This document shows positions 19,009-27,952 of a stretch of DNA of 64,000 nucleotides, piece after piece. The position numbers and the translations under genes are program-made. The stretch is from the NCBI GenBank assembly GCA_963788145.1, contig CAWBFQ010000002.1, positions 62,001 through 126,000 on the forward strand, written 5' to 3'. The notes under the pieces are model-generated. The model did not search any database. It saw only the letters and a list, made by a program, of their open reading frames with translations, and had not been told where the DNA came from. Numbering within the stretch: position 1 is the stretch's first letter; each line of letters starts with the position of its first letter. The stretch is from UTCFX2 sp963788145 (GTDB taxonomy: Bacteria; Chloroflexota; Anaerolineae; Anaerolineales; UBA4823).

Positions 19009-19813
19009 CCAATTCACCCTCATCACAGCAAGTATCGGCTACCGCCAATATTTCAGCGTCTTTCTCAACCCTCCTCAGCCTCCCGCCATAGGCCTTAACC
19101 AGCAGGTCATACTGCAGAACGGAATCCGCACTGCCAAAACCCAGCAACCGGTGGTTCAAGAGCATCACCCGGTCATAAAACCGGGCTGCCTCATCCAGGT
19201 CGTGCGTTGCTACCATCACCGTCACATGCTGATTTTTCAAAGTATCCAATAAAGCCAGGATCCCATCCCGTGAGGTGGCATCCAACCCGGTGAACGGCTC
19301 ATCCATCAACATCAGTTCAGCCTGCTGCGCCAGCGACCGGGCGATGAACATGCGCTGCTGCTGTCCCCCCGATAATTGAGCGATTTGGCGCTGGCGTAGA
19401 TCGCTCAACTCAACCGTCTCCAACGCCTCTGAAACGATTTCCCAATCCGCTTTCTTCGGCCATCTCAGCCAGCCCATCCGAGCGGTGCGCCCCATCATCA
19501 CCACATCTGCCACATTCACCGGGAAGCGCCAGTCCACCTGGCTACGCTGCGGCACATACCCGATGCAAACATGCCCGCGCGGACCGGATCCATACACGTT
19601 CACATGCCCGTTGGTGGGTTCCAGTACTCCCGAGATCACCTTGAACAAGGTGCTTTTCCCAGCCCCATTCGGTCCAACCACCGCCACCCGCTCTCCGGCA
19701 TGCAGATGAAACGTCACATCCTCCAACGCCGGGGTTCCGTTATAATTCACGCTTAACTTTTTCACATCCAGGATCGGCTTATCCGCCTGATGCGGATGAT
19801 AACTCGGTGACAT
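18992..19813 (-). CDS. metal ABC transporter ATP-binding protein
   Basis: The ATPase partner of the permease above. It shows Walker A GPNGAGKSTLFKVI near residue 47, a Q-loop in IGYVPQRSQVDW, signature LSGGQQQRMFIARSL, Walker B LMLMDEPFTGLD and the H-loop ATHD. The sequence YVPQR...DW is typical of the manganese/zinc/iron subfamily. The C-terminus is unusual: it carries a DTCC pair and an acidic His end (CCDEGELDGHVH) that might bind metal. First gene of a two-gene unit with its promoter at 19937-19964. Confidence 0.93.
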   Translation of the reverse strand: MSPSYHPHQADKPILDVKKLSVNYNGTPALEDVTFHLHAGERVAVVGPNGAGKSTLFKVISGVLEPTNGHVNVYGSGPRGHVCIGYVPQRSQVDWRFPVNVADVVMMGRTARMGWLRWPKKADWEIVSEALETVELSDLRQRQIAQLSGGQQQRMFIARSLAQQAELMLMDEPFTGLDATSRDGILALLDTLKNQHVTVMVATHDLDEAARFYDRVMLLNHRLLGFGSADSVLQYDLLVKAYGGRLRRVEKDAEILAVADTCCDEGELDGHVH

Positions 19814-19936
19814 TCGATCTCCATTAAATTTCCATTTTGCAACAGGCTGAGTCCCTAACAGCCCTGATCAAACCCAGAACATCTCTGCCTGACCGCCAAG
19901 TGATCCCACCTATGTTCTCACGATTGACGCCTCAAC

Positions 19937-19964
19937 ATTATATCGTATCCACGTTTAATTGAAA
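19937..19964 (-). promoter_or_regulatory. promoter of the metal ABC transporter genes
   Basis: Minus-strand TTTCAA (19959-19964), 16-base spacer, TATAAT (19937-19942). The leader of about 120 bases to the ATG at 19813 shows no clear structured element. On the other strand of this 288-base gap, a TATAAT at 20055-20060 is the probable -10 of glnS. Confidence 0.55.
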
Positions 19965-20101
19965 CCGGTCAAGGCGCGTATCCTATCAACTGCGTATGCA
20001 TCACGGCTTTCATGATCCGAATCCTTTTTATGCTGTTTCAAGGTCAAGCGCGGTTATAATACAGTCTTAACCCTTGAAAGCGAGGCGCGAAGCCAAACCT
20101 T

Positions 20102-21805
20102 ATGACCGACACAGAAAACACAACCTCAGCGGATATCAACCTTCCAACAGATTTCATCCGTGAAGCCGTCAAAGAAGACCTGCGGACCGGTCGTTTCGAC
20201 CGCGTTCACACCCGCTTCCCGCCCGAACCGAACGGATACCTGCACATCGGGCACGCCAAAGCCATCGCGATCGATTTTGGCATCGCCCGCGAATTTGGCG
20301 GTAAATGCAACCTGCGCTATGACGATACCAATCCGGTCAAAGAGGATGTCGAATATGTCGATGCGATCAAAGAAGACATCCATTGGCTTGGCTGGGATTG
20401 GGAAGATCGTGAATTCTACGCCTCCGATTACTTCGGACAGATCTATGAATATGCCCTGCAGTTAATCCAAAAAGGCAAAGCCTACGTCGATGACCTCTCC
20501 GCCGAAGAGATCCACACCTACCGCGGCACACTCACCGAGCCAGGCCGTGATAGCCCTTACCGGAATCGCTCCGTTGAAGAAAACCTTGATCTGTTCAAGC
20601 GGATGAAGGCCGGTGAATTCCCCGACGGCGAGCGCGTCCTGCGCGCCAAGATCGACATGGCTTCCGGCAACATGAATATGCGTGACCCGGTCATGTATCG
20701 CATCCTGCACGAGCCGCCGCATCACAACACCGGCTCTGAATGGTGCATATACCCGATGTACGACTTCGCCCACGGTCAGAGCGATTCAATTGAAGGCGTC
20801 ACCCACTCGCTCTGCTCGCTCGAATACGAAGACCATCGGCCACTCTACGAATGGTTTCTGAATGAGCTGGGCATCTACGCGCCGCGCCAGATCGAGTTCG
20901 CCCGCCTCAACCTGAATTACACTGTAATGAGTAAGCGCAAGCTGCTGCGCCTGGTCAAAGAAGGGTATGTCAGCGGATGGGATGATCCGCGTATGCCCAC
21001 ATTATGCGGCCTGCGCCGGCGCGGCTATACCCCCGAATCCATCCACGATTTCATTAACCGTGTCGGCGTCGCTAAGAATTACAGCGTGATCGACGTGGCT
21101 CTGCTCGAATCAGCCGTGCGCGACGACCTGAACCAGCGTGCTCCGCGCAAGATGGCCGTGTTAAACCCAATCAAGGTGACGATCGTCAATTACCCCGAAG
21201 ATTATGTCGAGGAGATGGAAGCCATAAATAACCCCGGGGACCCATCCGCTGGAACCCGCGTCGTGCCTTTCTCGCGCACGCTCTACATCGAGCAAGATGA
21301 CTTCCGTGAAAACCCGCCGCCCAAATATTTCCGCCTCACCCCTGGCCGCGAAGTCCGCCTGCGTTACGCTTATTTCATCAAATGCGTCGATTTTGTCAAA
21401 GACGCCGAAGGTAATGTGATTGAAGTGCTTTGCACCTACGATCCTGCTACGCGCGGCGGAGACGCCCCCGACGGGCGCAAAGTCAAATCCACCATTCACT
21501 GGGTCTCTGCATCCCATGCCGTCCCGGCTGAGATCCGCCTATACGACCGTCTGTTCTCCCGCCCAGACCCTGAAGCCAGCGAAGAATCTAGTTTTATTGC
21601 CTGTCTCAACCCGGACTCGCTCCAGGTGCTTTCCAGGGCTTTTGTTGAACCCAGCCTGTCGGAGGCTCAAATCGGAGAACACTTCCAGTTCGAACGCCAG
21701 GGCTATTTTTACCTCGACCTGGACGCTCGCGACCAAGACCGCCTGATCTTTAACCGAACGGTCGCGTTAAGAGACACCTGGACCAGGATCGAAAAGACGC
21801 TCTGA
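20102..21805 (+). CDS. glnS: glutaminyl-tRNA synthetase
   Basis: Charges tRNA-Gln directly with glutamine. The 567-residue class I enzyme has the HIGH motif in PPEPNGYLHIGHAKAIA (about residue 40), the FARLNLNYTVMSKRKLLRLV segment containing the KMSKS-like loop (MSKRK), and the C-terminal anticodon-binding beta-barrels (RLTPGREVRLRYAYFI). In bacteria GlnRS is of limited distribution, so its presence here together with a tRNA-Gln(CUG) gene and a GluRS gene is informative. The ribosome binding site is weak. A strong terminator follows. Confidence 0.96.
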   Translation: MTDTENTTSADINLPTDFIREAVKEDLRTGRFDRVHTRFPPEPNGYLHIGHAKAIAIDFGIAREFGGKCNLRYDDTNPVKEDVEYVDAIKEDIHWLGWDWEDREFYASDYFGQIYEYALQLIQKGKAYVDDLSAEEIHTYRGTLTEPGRDSPYRNRSVEENLDLFKRMKAGEFPDGERVLRAKIDMASGNMNMRDPVMYRILHEPPHHNTGSEWCIYPMYDFAHGQSDSIEGVTHSLCSLEYEDHRPLYEWFLNELGIYAPRQIEFARLNLNYTVMSKRKLLRLVKEGYVSGWDDPRMPTLCGLRRRGYTPESIHDFINRVGVAKNYSVIDVALLESAVRDDLNQRAPRKMAVLNPIKVTIVNYPEDYVEEMEAINNPGDPSAGTRVVPFSRTLYIEQDDFRENPPPKYFRLTPGREVRLRYAYFIKCVDFVKDAEGNVIEVLCTYDPATRGGDAPDGRKVKSTIHWVSASHAVPAEIRLYDRLFSRPDPEASEESSFIACLNPDSLQVLSRAFVEPSLSEAQIGEHFQFERQGYFYLDLDARDQDRLIFNRTVALRDTWTRIEKTL

Positions 21806-21860
21806 TTGGGCATAATGCTTTTCTCTGGACTGGAAAACTTCACAGTTTGAAAATATCCAA

Positions 21861-21906
21861 GTAAAAAAAGCATCCCGGAATAAATGCTCCGGGATGCTTT
21901 TTTTAC
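21861..21906. terminator. bidirectional terminator after glnS
   Basis: A perfect 19-bp stem (21861-21879 with 21888-21906) with an 8-base loop, A7 on the left arm and T7 on the right. The convergent M6 peptidase gene ends 114 bases further on, so it can serve both. Confidence 0.93.
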
Positions 21907-22020
21907 TTCTTTGACGGGCAAAACTTAAAGCGCCCTACTAGCTCTGGATTGTCTGCCCTAACACCCAACAGGCAGGGAATGCTTCCTGATCCGTTGTGGT
22001 AATCAGGTAAGGAGCAAGGG

Positions 22021-24606
22021 CTATTGCCTGACCAATGGCAGGAACAGGTTCGAGAGAATATTGAAGAAGTCGAGGTCAAAGGTCAGATACTCTTCCAACA
22101 GATTTATTCGGTTGCCAAAACCGATTAGAGCCGCCGAATTGTCTTCAGCCTGCCCCAGAACTCGGAATAACAAGCCGAGCTTGGGTGTAATCACGCTTGC
22201 GCTTGACGCCTTCTTGTTCCAATAAGTCTGGTAATCATTAAAAGTAGGATCCACGCTGTTCGCATAATACGTGCACGTGACGCCATATTTAGTCAGGGTG
22301 ATATCCGCCGCTGGATCCAAACTGAAGGCTGCGTCATAACTTTGGATGCGTGTTCTCCAGGGCAATCCATTCGGGTTAGCCTTATATGGCGGTTCGATCA
22401 ATGGTCGATCGTGAGCATCCACAATCAGCATAAAGCCGCCGCCAGGATGCGCCCCAGTCCAGTTATCCGTGTATGACATGTCACGGTAAAAGAGCAGCAA
22501 ACCTGGCGCATAGGGGAAGTAAGATGGCTGGTTGGGGGTCTCGCCATAAGCATCAAAAGAATAGGCATTGTTCAAACCAGCATCGAAATTGACTAGCTCA
22601 ATATCGTCATAAGCGACCTTATTTTCTAGTAAATTCCTCCATTCCATAATGTAGTACTGCGGAGAGTATCCCGCGCCCATATCGCGTGTCCATCCATCCG
22701 CTATCCAGTTCTCATCCAATAGCTCAACATCATCAAAGAACAGGTCTACACCATCGGTTGTCACCCGGACGTCATCGATGTAGAATCCGGCTAGTGAAGT
22801 GCCCCAGTCGGTCATATAGCGGAATTGCAATTCGATCGTCTGGCCCAGATAACCAGCAAGATCGTAACTCTTATTGACCCAACCCCCGCTGACACCGGTG
22901 AAACCAGGCAGATTGGCAACAATGCTTTCCATAGCGTCTACATCATTGTCGGTTGTTACGCCATCGATTGGCAGCGATGTCCACGTAGCTCCGCCATCCG
23001 TCGAGACTTGGACAAAGCCAAAGTCCCAATAATCTTCGATTTCGTACCAGGTCCAGAACGAAAGTTCTGCGCTGGCAGCGGCTGTCAGATCGACAGTTCG
23101 GCGCAAGGTTGTATCGATTTCATCCGCCTTTCCACCAAACCACTCCCATTCGCCGCTATAAGGAGTGTTGATATAGAAGTACTTGTCTGGCAAGTCAATC
23201 TTGATGCCGTTATAAGTGCCTTCACCACCCCAGTACTCCGTCTGCTCCAGACGCAACAACGTTGGTTCTTTGTCCAGGTCATCAAGATGAAGGGCTGCCA
23301 GATTGGTTTCTGGATCAAGCCATCCAAGGACGTATTTCGCCCAGGCGCTCATTCCTGAAGGTTGGGTCTGCGCCGGACGACCAATCCAACTGCCGCTCGA
23401 TTGTAACGTCCAGAAGGCATTTGAATCGCCATTGCCGCTGTAGATTGTATCGTACTCATCCGGCAAACCCAGGTCATGAGCGTATTCATGGGCAAAGATG
23501 CCCACGCCGCCGTCTTCGGGCATAATCGTGTAATTATAGAGCATCGTGCCTGGCCACGAATCTGGGCATGCTGCGCCAGTATTCTTGACATCGGTCACGA
23601 CTTCCCAGGTAGATGAACTATGCGCCCAAATGGCGTCATCACCCTGCGCTCCACCGCCGCCAGACTGGTCAATTCCGGCGTGAATGAACAATGGGTGATC
23701 AAGGATGCAATCCGGCTCAGCCAGGTTTCCGTCGCTATCCAGATCATACGGGTCGGTCAGGTCATAGGTCAACCAATCGATTGCGCCTTCTTCGTTGACC
23801 TTCGCGATCGCATCGGCGAGTAGATCCCCGGTTGAACCCGGCCTCAAATTATCGCTGCCGCCGTCCGGGCTGTCGTCCCCATAATAGGCTTCCGGCTTGT
23901 CCACGGTGAACCAACCGTAGGTATCTCCATCGACAGCATATGTGCCATAGGATTGCGCCAGGAAATAGTCACGCATGCTGCCGCGCTTCTCACCAGGGTA
24001 ATATGGATGCGTTTCAGAGAAGGTCCATCCTCCGGGAGTAAAGAGCATATCTGTATAATGCTCTGGGCTGAAATCTTCTACCCATAGGTCAAAATCATTA
24101 TCTGGGAGGGGAATTAGATTATGTAACGGTCCTGCCTCCGTGCGCTCTTCACCAGCATCCGAAGTCCAGGTAAACGGGGTATCAGAAAATTCAATTAAAA
24201 TCAGGAGCAATTGATCTGCTCCTCCTAGCGGTTTAAATTGCGGCGTCGAAGGATCGACTTCAGAGGCTTCGCTCCCCAGTTTGCGTCCCCTGATTTCACC
24301 TGGTGTATTCGTCAATGCAGCTTCCATTGCATTGATTTTCTTACGGGCCAGAGGGTTGGACGATTTATCAGGGTCACACCCTTCCAGCTTTTGCTGTAAA
24401 TAAGCCTGAACAGCCGCGTTGACCTCCTGTGGAGAAGCTTCCGGAGACAATTCTCCGCGCTCCATCAGGTTAATTGCGATTTTATCTGGATTGACAGACA
24501 TCCCGATAAGGCAATCCAGGTCATGGGCTGTGGCTTGCTTGGGAGCGGTGACCATTCCCGAGAGAAGGATGAACACGCTCAATATTAACAGTAGCTTGCT
24601 TTTCAT
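22021..24606 (-). CDS. secreted M6-family metallopeptidase (immune inhibitor A-like)
   Basis: An extracellular zinc protease of 861 residues. It has a signal peptide (LLLILSVFILLSGMVTAPKQATA), a propeptide, and a catalytic domain with the zinc motif HEYAHDLGLPDEYD (His373, Glu374, His377), preceded by the long aspartate/glycine-rich region typical of M6 enzymes. Two later beta-rich segments (LSFWTWYEIEDYWDFGFVQV and IELQFRYMTDWG...FYIDDVRV) match the MAM-like/jelly-roll part of immune inhibitor A. The start has GGAGGA eight bases upstream. Stand-alone gene. Substrate unknown; a nutritional protease is as likely as one acting on other organisms. Confidence 0.9.
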   Translation of the reverse strand: MKSKLLLILSVFILLSGMVTAPKQATAHDLDCLIGMSVNPDKIAINLMERGELSPEASPQEVNAAVQAYLQQKLEGCDPDKSSNPLARKKINAMEAALTNTPGEIRGRKLGSEASEVDPSTPQFKPLGGADQLLLILIEFSDTPFTWTSDAGEERTEAGPLHNLIPLPDNDFDLWVEDFSPEHYTDMLFTPGGWTFSETHPYYPGEKRGSMRDYFLAQSYGTYAVDGDTYGWFTVDKPEAYYGDDSPDGGSDNLRPGSTGDLLADAIAKVNEEGAIDWLTYDLTDPYDLDSDGNLAEPDCILDHPLFIHAGIDQSGGGGAQGDDAIWAHSSSTWEVVTDVKNTGAACPDSWPGTMLYNYTIMPEDGGVGIFAHEYAHDLGLPDEYDTIYSGNGDSNAFWTLQSSGSWIGRPAQTQPSGMSAWAKYVLGWLDPETNLAALHLDDLDKEPTLLRLEQTEYWGGEGTYNGIKIDLPDKYFYINTPYSGEWEWFGGKADEIDTTLRRTVDLTAAASAELSFWTWYEIEDYWDFGFVQVSTDGGATWTSLPIDGVTTDNDVDAMESIVANLPGFTGVSGGWVNKSYDLAGYLGQTIELQFRYMTDWGTSLAGFYIDDVRVTTDGVDLFFDDVELLDENWIADGWTRDMGAGYSPQYYIMEWRNLLENKVAYDDIELVNFDAGLNNAYSFDAYGETPNQPSYFPYAPGLLLFYRDMSYTDNWTGAHPGGGFMLIVDAHDRPLIEPPYKANPNGLPWRTRIQSYDAAFSLDPAADITLTKYGVTCTYYANSVDPTFNDYQTYWNKKASSASVITPKLGLLFRVLGQAEDNSAALIGFGNRINLLEEYLTFDLDFFNILSNLFLPLVRQ

Positions 24607-24922
24607 CTCAAATCCTCCAAGTTTTTTTTAGGAAAATCCATATCCATCTTCGTCATTGTTGGTGGCAAGAATATGTGTTTTCGACAGAAACCCTCCTTTC
24701 CTATGCAAAGGTGAAGAAATGAAAAAAATCAGCGCCTATAGTTATAGACGCCGATCTTTACCATTCGATACGGTCAATTGCACTAATTATTATAAATTAC
24801 TTCTCGAAGGCGCAAGTAATATTGCGTTCTTAGCATATTATAAGACTGCCGTTACATTTTACGCCGACAGTCCATTGTTTTATCCCAGGAGGAGTGTGGA
24901 TGAAATTTACATCTCCACCAAA
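24607..24922. other. 316-base gap between the M6 peptidase and gltX
   Basis: AT-rich, without a convincing gene. It holds the upstream region of the peptidase gene (left part) and a minus-strand terminator hairpin at 24721-24755. A small inverted repeat (CGCAA...TTGCG, about 24810-24825) lies between that terminator and the gltX stop. Confidence 0.6.
24721..24755 (-). terminator. rho-independent terminator downstream of gltX
   Basis: On the minus strand a 13-bp stem (24743-24755 with 24728-24740, some G-T pairs) with a 2-base loop is followed by a run of seven T. It lies 168 bases beyond the gltX stop. Confidence 0.75.
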
Positions 24923-26410
24923 TCAAATATTTTCCAGCATCTCGATCGCATGCTTTATCCGACCCAGCACCTTTTCCCTGCCGATAACCTGCATGCTTTC
25001 AAACAGCGGCGGGCTGACCTTTTTTCCAGTCACAGCCACCCGTAAAATGCCAAAGAACTGACCGGCGCTCAACCCTAATTCCGCCGCAAGCTGCCGCATC
25101 AACGGCTCAGCCGCTTCCAATGTCATCTCAGGCAGACCTTCCAATACACCATAAGCGCGCTGCGCCGCTTGCGCCGATTCGCTTGCCGTCATCTTCGCGC
25201 CCACCAGGTCTATCGGATTCGGTTCGACGTCTTCTTCAAAGAAAAAGCCCGCGATTTCCACTGCGTCCTCCAGCGTTACCAGTCGCTCCTGGATAATTGG
25301 TACGATCTGGATCAATCGGGACATATTCACCGCATAACCAGCGCTCTCCAGAAACGGTCTGACCTGTTCAGCCAGATCAGTCGTCTGCAGGCTGCGCATA
25401 TGCAGACCGTCGAAATGATCCAGTTTAGTAAAGTTGATCGCCGCCGGGGATGGATTGAGTTTTTCCAGGCTGAACTTCGCGATCAGGTCAGCCATTTTAA
25501 AGAATTCGGTCTCGCCGTCATAGCTCCAACCCATCAATGCGATCCAATTCACCACCCCTTCCGGCAAATAACCCAGCTCCTGCAGGTCGCCCAAAAAGAT
25601 CGAGTGCCCTTCTTTGATCGCCTCCGCCTTCTCTCGCTTGCTCATCTTGCCCTTCCCGCTCGGCTTTAGAAACACCGAGAGGTGCACAAAAACAGGCATC
25701 TCCCAGCCAAAAGCCCGCAAGATATGGGCGTGCAGCGGAAAACTGGGCAACCACTCCGCCCCGCGAATCACATGGCTGATCTTCATCAGGTGATCATCCA
25801 CCATCGCGGCCAGGTGATACAGCGCCAACCCATCCGATTTGACCAACACGCTGTCGTCCAGATTGCGATTATCCACCGTAATGTCCCCTCGCAGGTGATC
25901 GTAGGCAGTAATCGAGCCTTCATGAGGCATCTTGAAACGGATGACATGTCGCTCGCCACTCGCCACTCGCTCTGCTGCCTCCTGTGGATCCAATCGCCGG
26001 CAGGTACCGTCATAACGCGGGTTCTCTTTCGCCTTGATCTGCGCCTGACGCACCTGTTCCAGTCGATCTGAAGAACAGAAGCAATAATAGGCATGTCCAT
26101 GCTCAACCAGCCAGCGTGCATGTTCCTGGTAGATACCCTTACGCTCTGATTGGCGGTATGGACCATACGGACCGCCCACATCGGCGCCTTCGTCCCATTC
26201 CAGCCCCAGCCAGCGCAGCGTGCGCTTTAATTCCTCCTCAGCGCCCAGCATATACCGCTTCTGGTCGGTATCTTCGATCCGTAGAATGAATTGACCACCC
26301 GTCTGCCGGGCGAGCAGGTAATTATAAAGCGCTGTCCGACCGCTGCCCAGGTGGGTCCGCCCGGTCGGCGAGGGTGCAAAACGAACCCGCACGGGTTGTA
26401 AATTAGACAT
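24923..26410 (-). CDS. gltX: glutamyl-tRNA synthetase
   Basis: Charges tRNA-Glu. The 495-residue class I synthetase has RFAPSPTGRTHLGSGRTAL (HIGH-like motif, about residue 9-27), the YYCFCSSDRL region, a KMSKREKAEAI loop near residue 250, and the helical anticodon-binding C-terminal domain. The start has TAGGAGA just upstream. Immediately ahead of that site sits a T7 run closing a hairpin (26421-26490), which either ends rodA transcription or attenuates gltX. Confidence 0.96.
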   Translation of the reverse strand: MSNLQPVRVRFAPSPTGRTHLGSGRTALYNYLLARQTGGQFILRIEDTDQKRYMLGAEEELKRTLRWLGLEWDEGADVGGPYGPYRQSERKGIYQEHARWLVEHGHAYYCFCSSDRLEQVRQAQIKAKENPRYDGTCRRLDPQEAAERVASGERHVIRFKMPHEGSITAYDHLRGDITVDNRNLDDSVLVKSDGLALYHLAAMVDDHLMKISHVIRGAEWLPSFPLHAHILRAFGWEMPVFVHLSVFLKPSGKGKMSKREKAEAIKEGHSIFLGDLQELGYLPEGVVNWIALMGWSYDGETEFFKMADLIAKFSLEKLNPSPAAINFTKLDHFDGLHMRSLQTTDLAEQVRPFLESAGYAVNMSRLIQIVPIIQERLVTLEDAVEIAGFFFEEDVEPNPIDLVGAKMTASESAQAAQRAYGVLEGLPEMTLEAAEPLMRQLAAELGLSAGQFFGILRVAVTGKKVSPPLFESMQVIGREKVLGRIKHAIEMLENI

Positions 26411-26420
26411 TGTAGTCTCC

Positions 26421-26490
26421 TAAAAAAACCGGACCTGTTGCACCCTCCGATCAAGGTAATCGGGGAATTTCGCTCTGGGTCCAGCGGGAT
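26421..26490 (-). promoter_or_regulatory. terminator/attenuator-like structure in the gltX leader
   Basis: On the minus strand an outer 7-bp stem (26478-26484 with 26429-26435) encloses a second hairpin (CCGAT/ATCGG, 26459-26463 with 26447-26451) and ends in T7 (26422-26428). The gltX ribosome binding site begins directly after the T run. It could simply terminate rodA or could control read-through into gltX. Confidence 0.45.
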
Positions 26491-26497
26491 TATCGAT

Positions 26498-27646
26498 TTA
26501 AAATTCGAGTGAGCGGTGCCTCAAAATCACACTTTGAACCAGCCCAATCCCCATCAACGTGGATAATAATGAGCTGCCCCCATAACTGATAAACGGAAAT
26601 GTCAGACCAGTCGCCGGCATCAGATTCAGGTTCACGCCGATATTGACCATTGCCTGAAAGGCGATCATCGTCGCCACGCCAGACGCCAGCAGCGCCCCGA
26701 ACGAATCGCTTGCCAACCTCGCTGCCCGCAAACAGCGTAAAATCACAAAAAACAACACCGCCAAGACGATCACCACTCCAATAAAACCGAATTCTTGCGC
26801 CATCGCGGAGAAGATGAAATCCGACCACCGCACCTTCAAGAAGCGCAGCTGAACCTGTGTTCCGTGCCCATAACCCTGTCCTAATAAGCCTCCGGACCCG
26901 ATTGCGATCAAAGCCTGCTGGATATTGTAAATTTCTCCATGCCTGGCATTTGGGTCAGGAAAAATAAAGTTCAAAACCCGCCGCTGTTGATAATCAACCA
27001 GAAACGGGAAGCTTACAATCGGGGTAATAATGGCCGTTCCGATGAATAGCAGCAAGTGCTTAATCCGAAGCCCGCTGACCCAGAGCATCGCGAACCACAA
27101 CACCAACATCACGATCGAAGTGCTCAGATTTGGCTGCAGCAAGATCCAGATCGTAATCCCCATCGTAAACAGAAAGCTGCGCCCAATCCAGCGTAAATCG
27201 CCCATTTTTTCCATATTGCGGGTAAAGAAATCGGCTAGAACCATGATCAGCACAATCTTGGCAATTTCAGATGGCTGGATCAGGATTACACCTGTATCAA
27301 ACCAGCGCGCAGATCCGTAAAGCGCTGATCCAACGATATACAAGGTAGCCAATAATACAATCGTACCAACATACATCGGGCGACTGATCGAAGCCCACAG
27401 GCGGTAGTCAATCGCCGATACAACCAACATCAGCACAGTTCCGACGATCGCGAAGATCAACTGCCGCTGCACTAAGTTCAAATCCACCAGCTCAATATTA
27501 CCAGCAACAGCAGAGCGGATCATCGTCACACCAAAAATAATCAGTAACGCAACCGCCCCAACCAACCAGAAATCAAAATATCGCCAGGCTGCAGCGAAAG
27601 AGACGCCAGTTAGGCTCCTTTCGCCGAAACTTGATTCACGTCGCAT
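26498..27646 (-). CDS. rodA: RodA-type SEDS peptidoglycan glycosyltransferase
   Basis: Polymerises glycan strands during cell elongation together with a class B penicillin-binding protein. It has about ten membrane helices in 382 residues and SEDS signatures GSARWFDTGVILIQPSEIAKI, GSGGLLGQGYGHG, FIFSAMAQEFGFIG and TGLTFPFISYGGSSL. The catalytic-loop aspartate in WSDFIFS is present. It is the last gene after minCDE on the same strand, 26 bases behind minE, while its partner PBP2 gene lies just upstream of the min genes. Confidence 0.93.
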   Translation of the reverse strand: MRRESSFGERSLTGVSFAAAWRYFDFWLVGAVALLIIFGVTMIRSAVAGNIELVDLNLVQRQLIFAIVGTVLMLVVSAIDYRLWASISRPMYVGTIVLLATLYIVGSALYGSARWFDTGVILIQPSEIAKIVLIMVLADFFTRNMEKMGDLRWIGRSFLFTMGITIWILLQPNLSTSIVMLVLWFAMLWVSGLRIKHLLLFIGTAIITPIVSFPFLVDYQQRRVLNFIFPDPNARHGEIYNIQQALIAIGSGGLLGQGYGHGTQVQLRFLKVRWSDFIFSAMAQEFGFIGVVIVLAVLFFVILRCLRAARLASDSFGALLASGVATMIAFQAMVNIGVNLNLMPATGLTFPFISYGGSSLLSTLMGIGLVQSVILRHRSLEF

Positions 27647-27672
27647 TCATTCCATCCTAACCAAAGTCAAAA

Positions 27673-27951
27673 CTAGTTTTGGCGGCGTTTGCGGGTCGAG
27701 CGCAGTGGGATATCTGCTATCAAGCGCTGCTCGCGCCCATCCTGCGCCATTTCGATTCGTACCGCTTCCGGATCAATTTCAATATGCCTCGAGATCGCCG
27801 CTATCAAATCGTCTTTCAACATCTCCAAAACACCGGGAGATAGATCGGTCCGGTCATGCACCAACACCAGCTTCAAGCGTTCCTTAGCTGTTTGGGCGCT
27901 CTTGGTATCACGTCCGAATAGTCTTTCGAGCATCGGGGCAAGCCCTGGCAT
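27673..27951 (-). CDS. minE: cell division topological specificity factor MinE
   Basis: Stimulates MinD ATPase and so positions the division site. The 92-residue protein has the membrane/anti-MinCD region (MLERLFGRD...AKERLKLVLVHDR) and the dimer domain (LKDDLIAAISRHIEIDPEAVRIE). The ATG at 27951 follows the minD stop by one base, with GGAGGAAGC as binding site, so it is coupled to minD. The C-terminus ends in a short basic stretch. Confidence 0.92.
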   Translation of the reverse strand: MPGLAPMLERLFGRDTKSAQTAKERLKLVLVHDRTDLSPGVLEMLKDDLIAAISRHIEIDPEAVRIEMAQDGREQRLIADIPLRSTRKRRQN

Positions 27952-27952
27952 C

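Noticed and set aside
24656..25045. 129-codon plus-strand reading frame across the gap and the gltX 3' end
   Set aside because: No recognisable domain; half of it is antisense to conserved gltX, and it crosses the terminator hairpin.
26421..26490. T-box riboswitch for gltX
   Set aside because: An AGGGTG block is present, but the rest of the T-box sequence, the specifier loop and the needed length are missing; most of it would lie in rodA.
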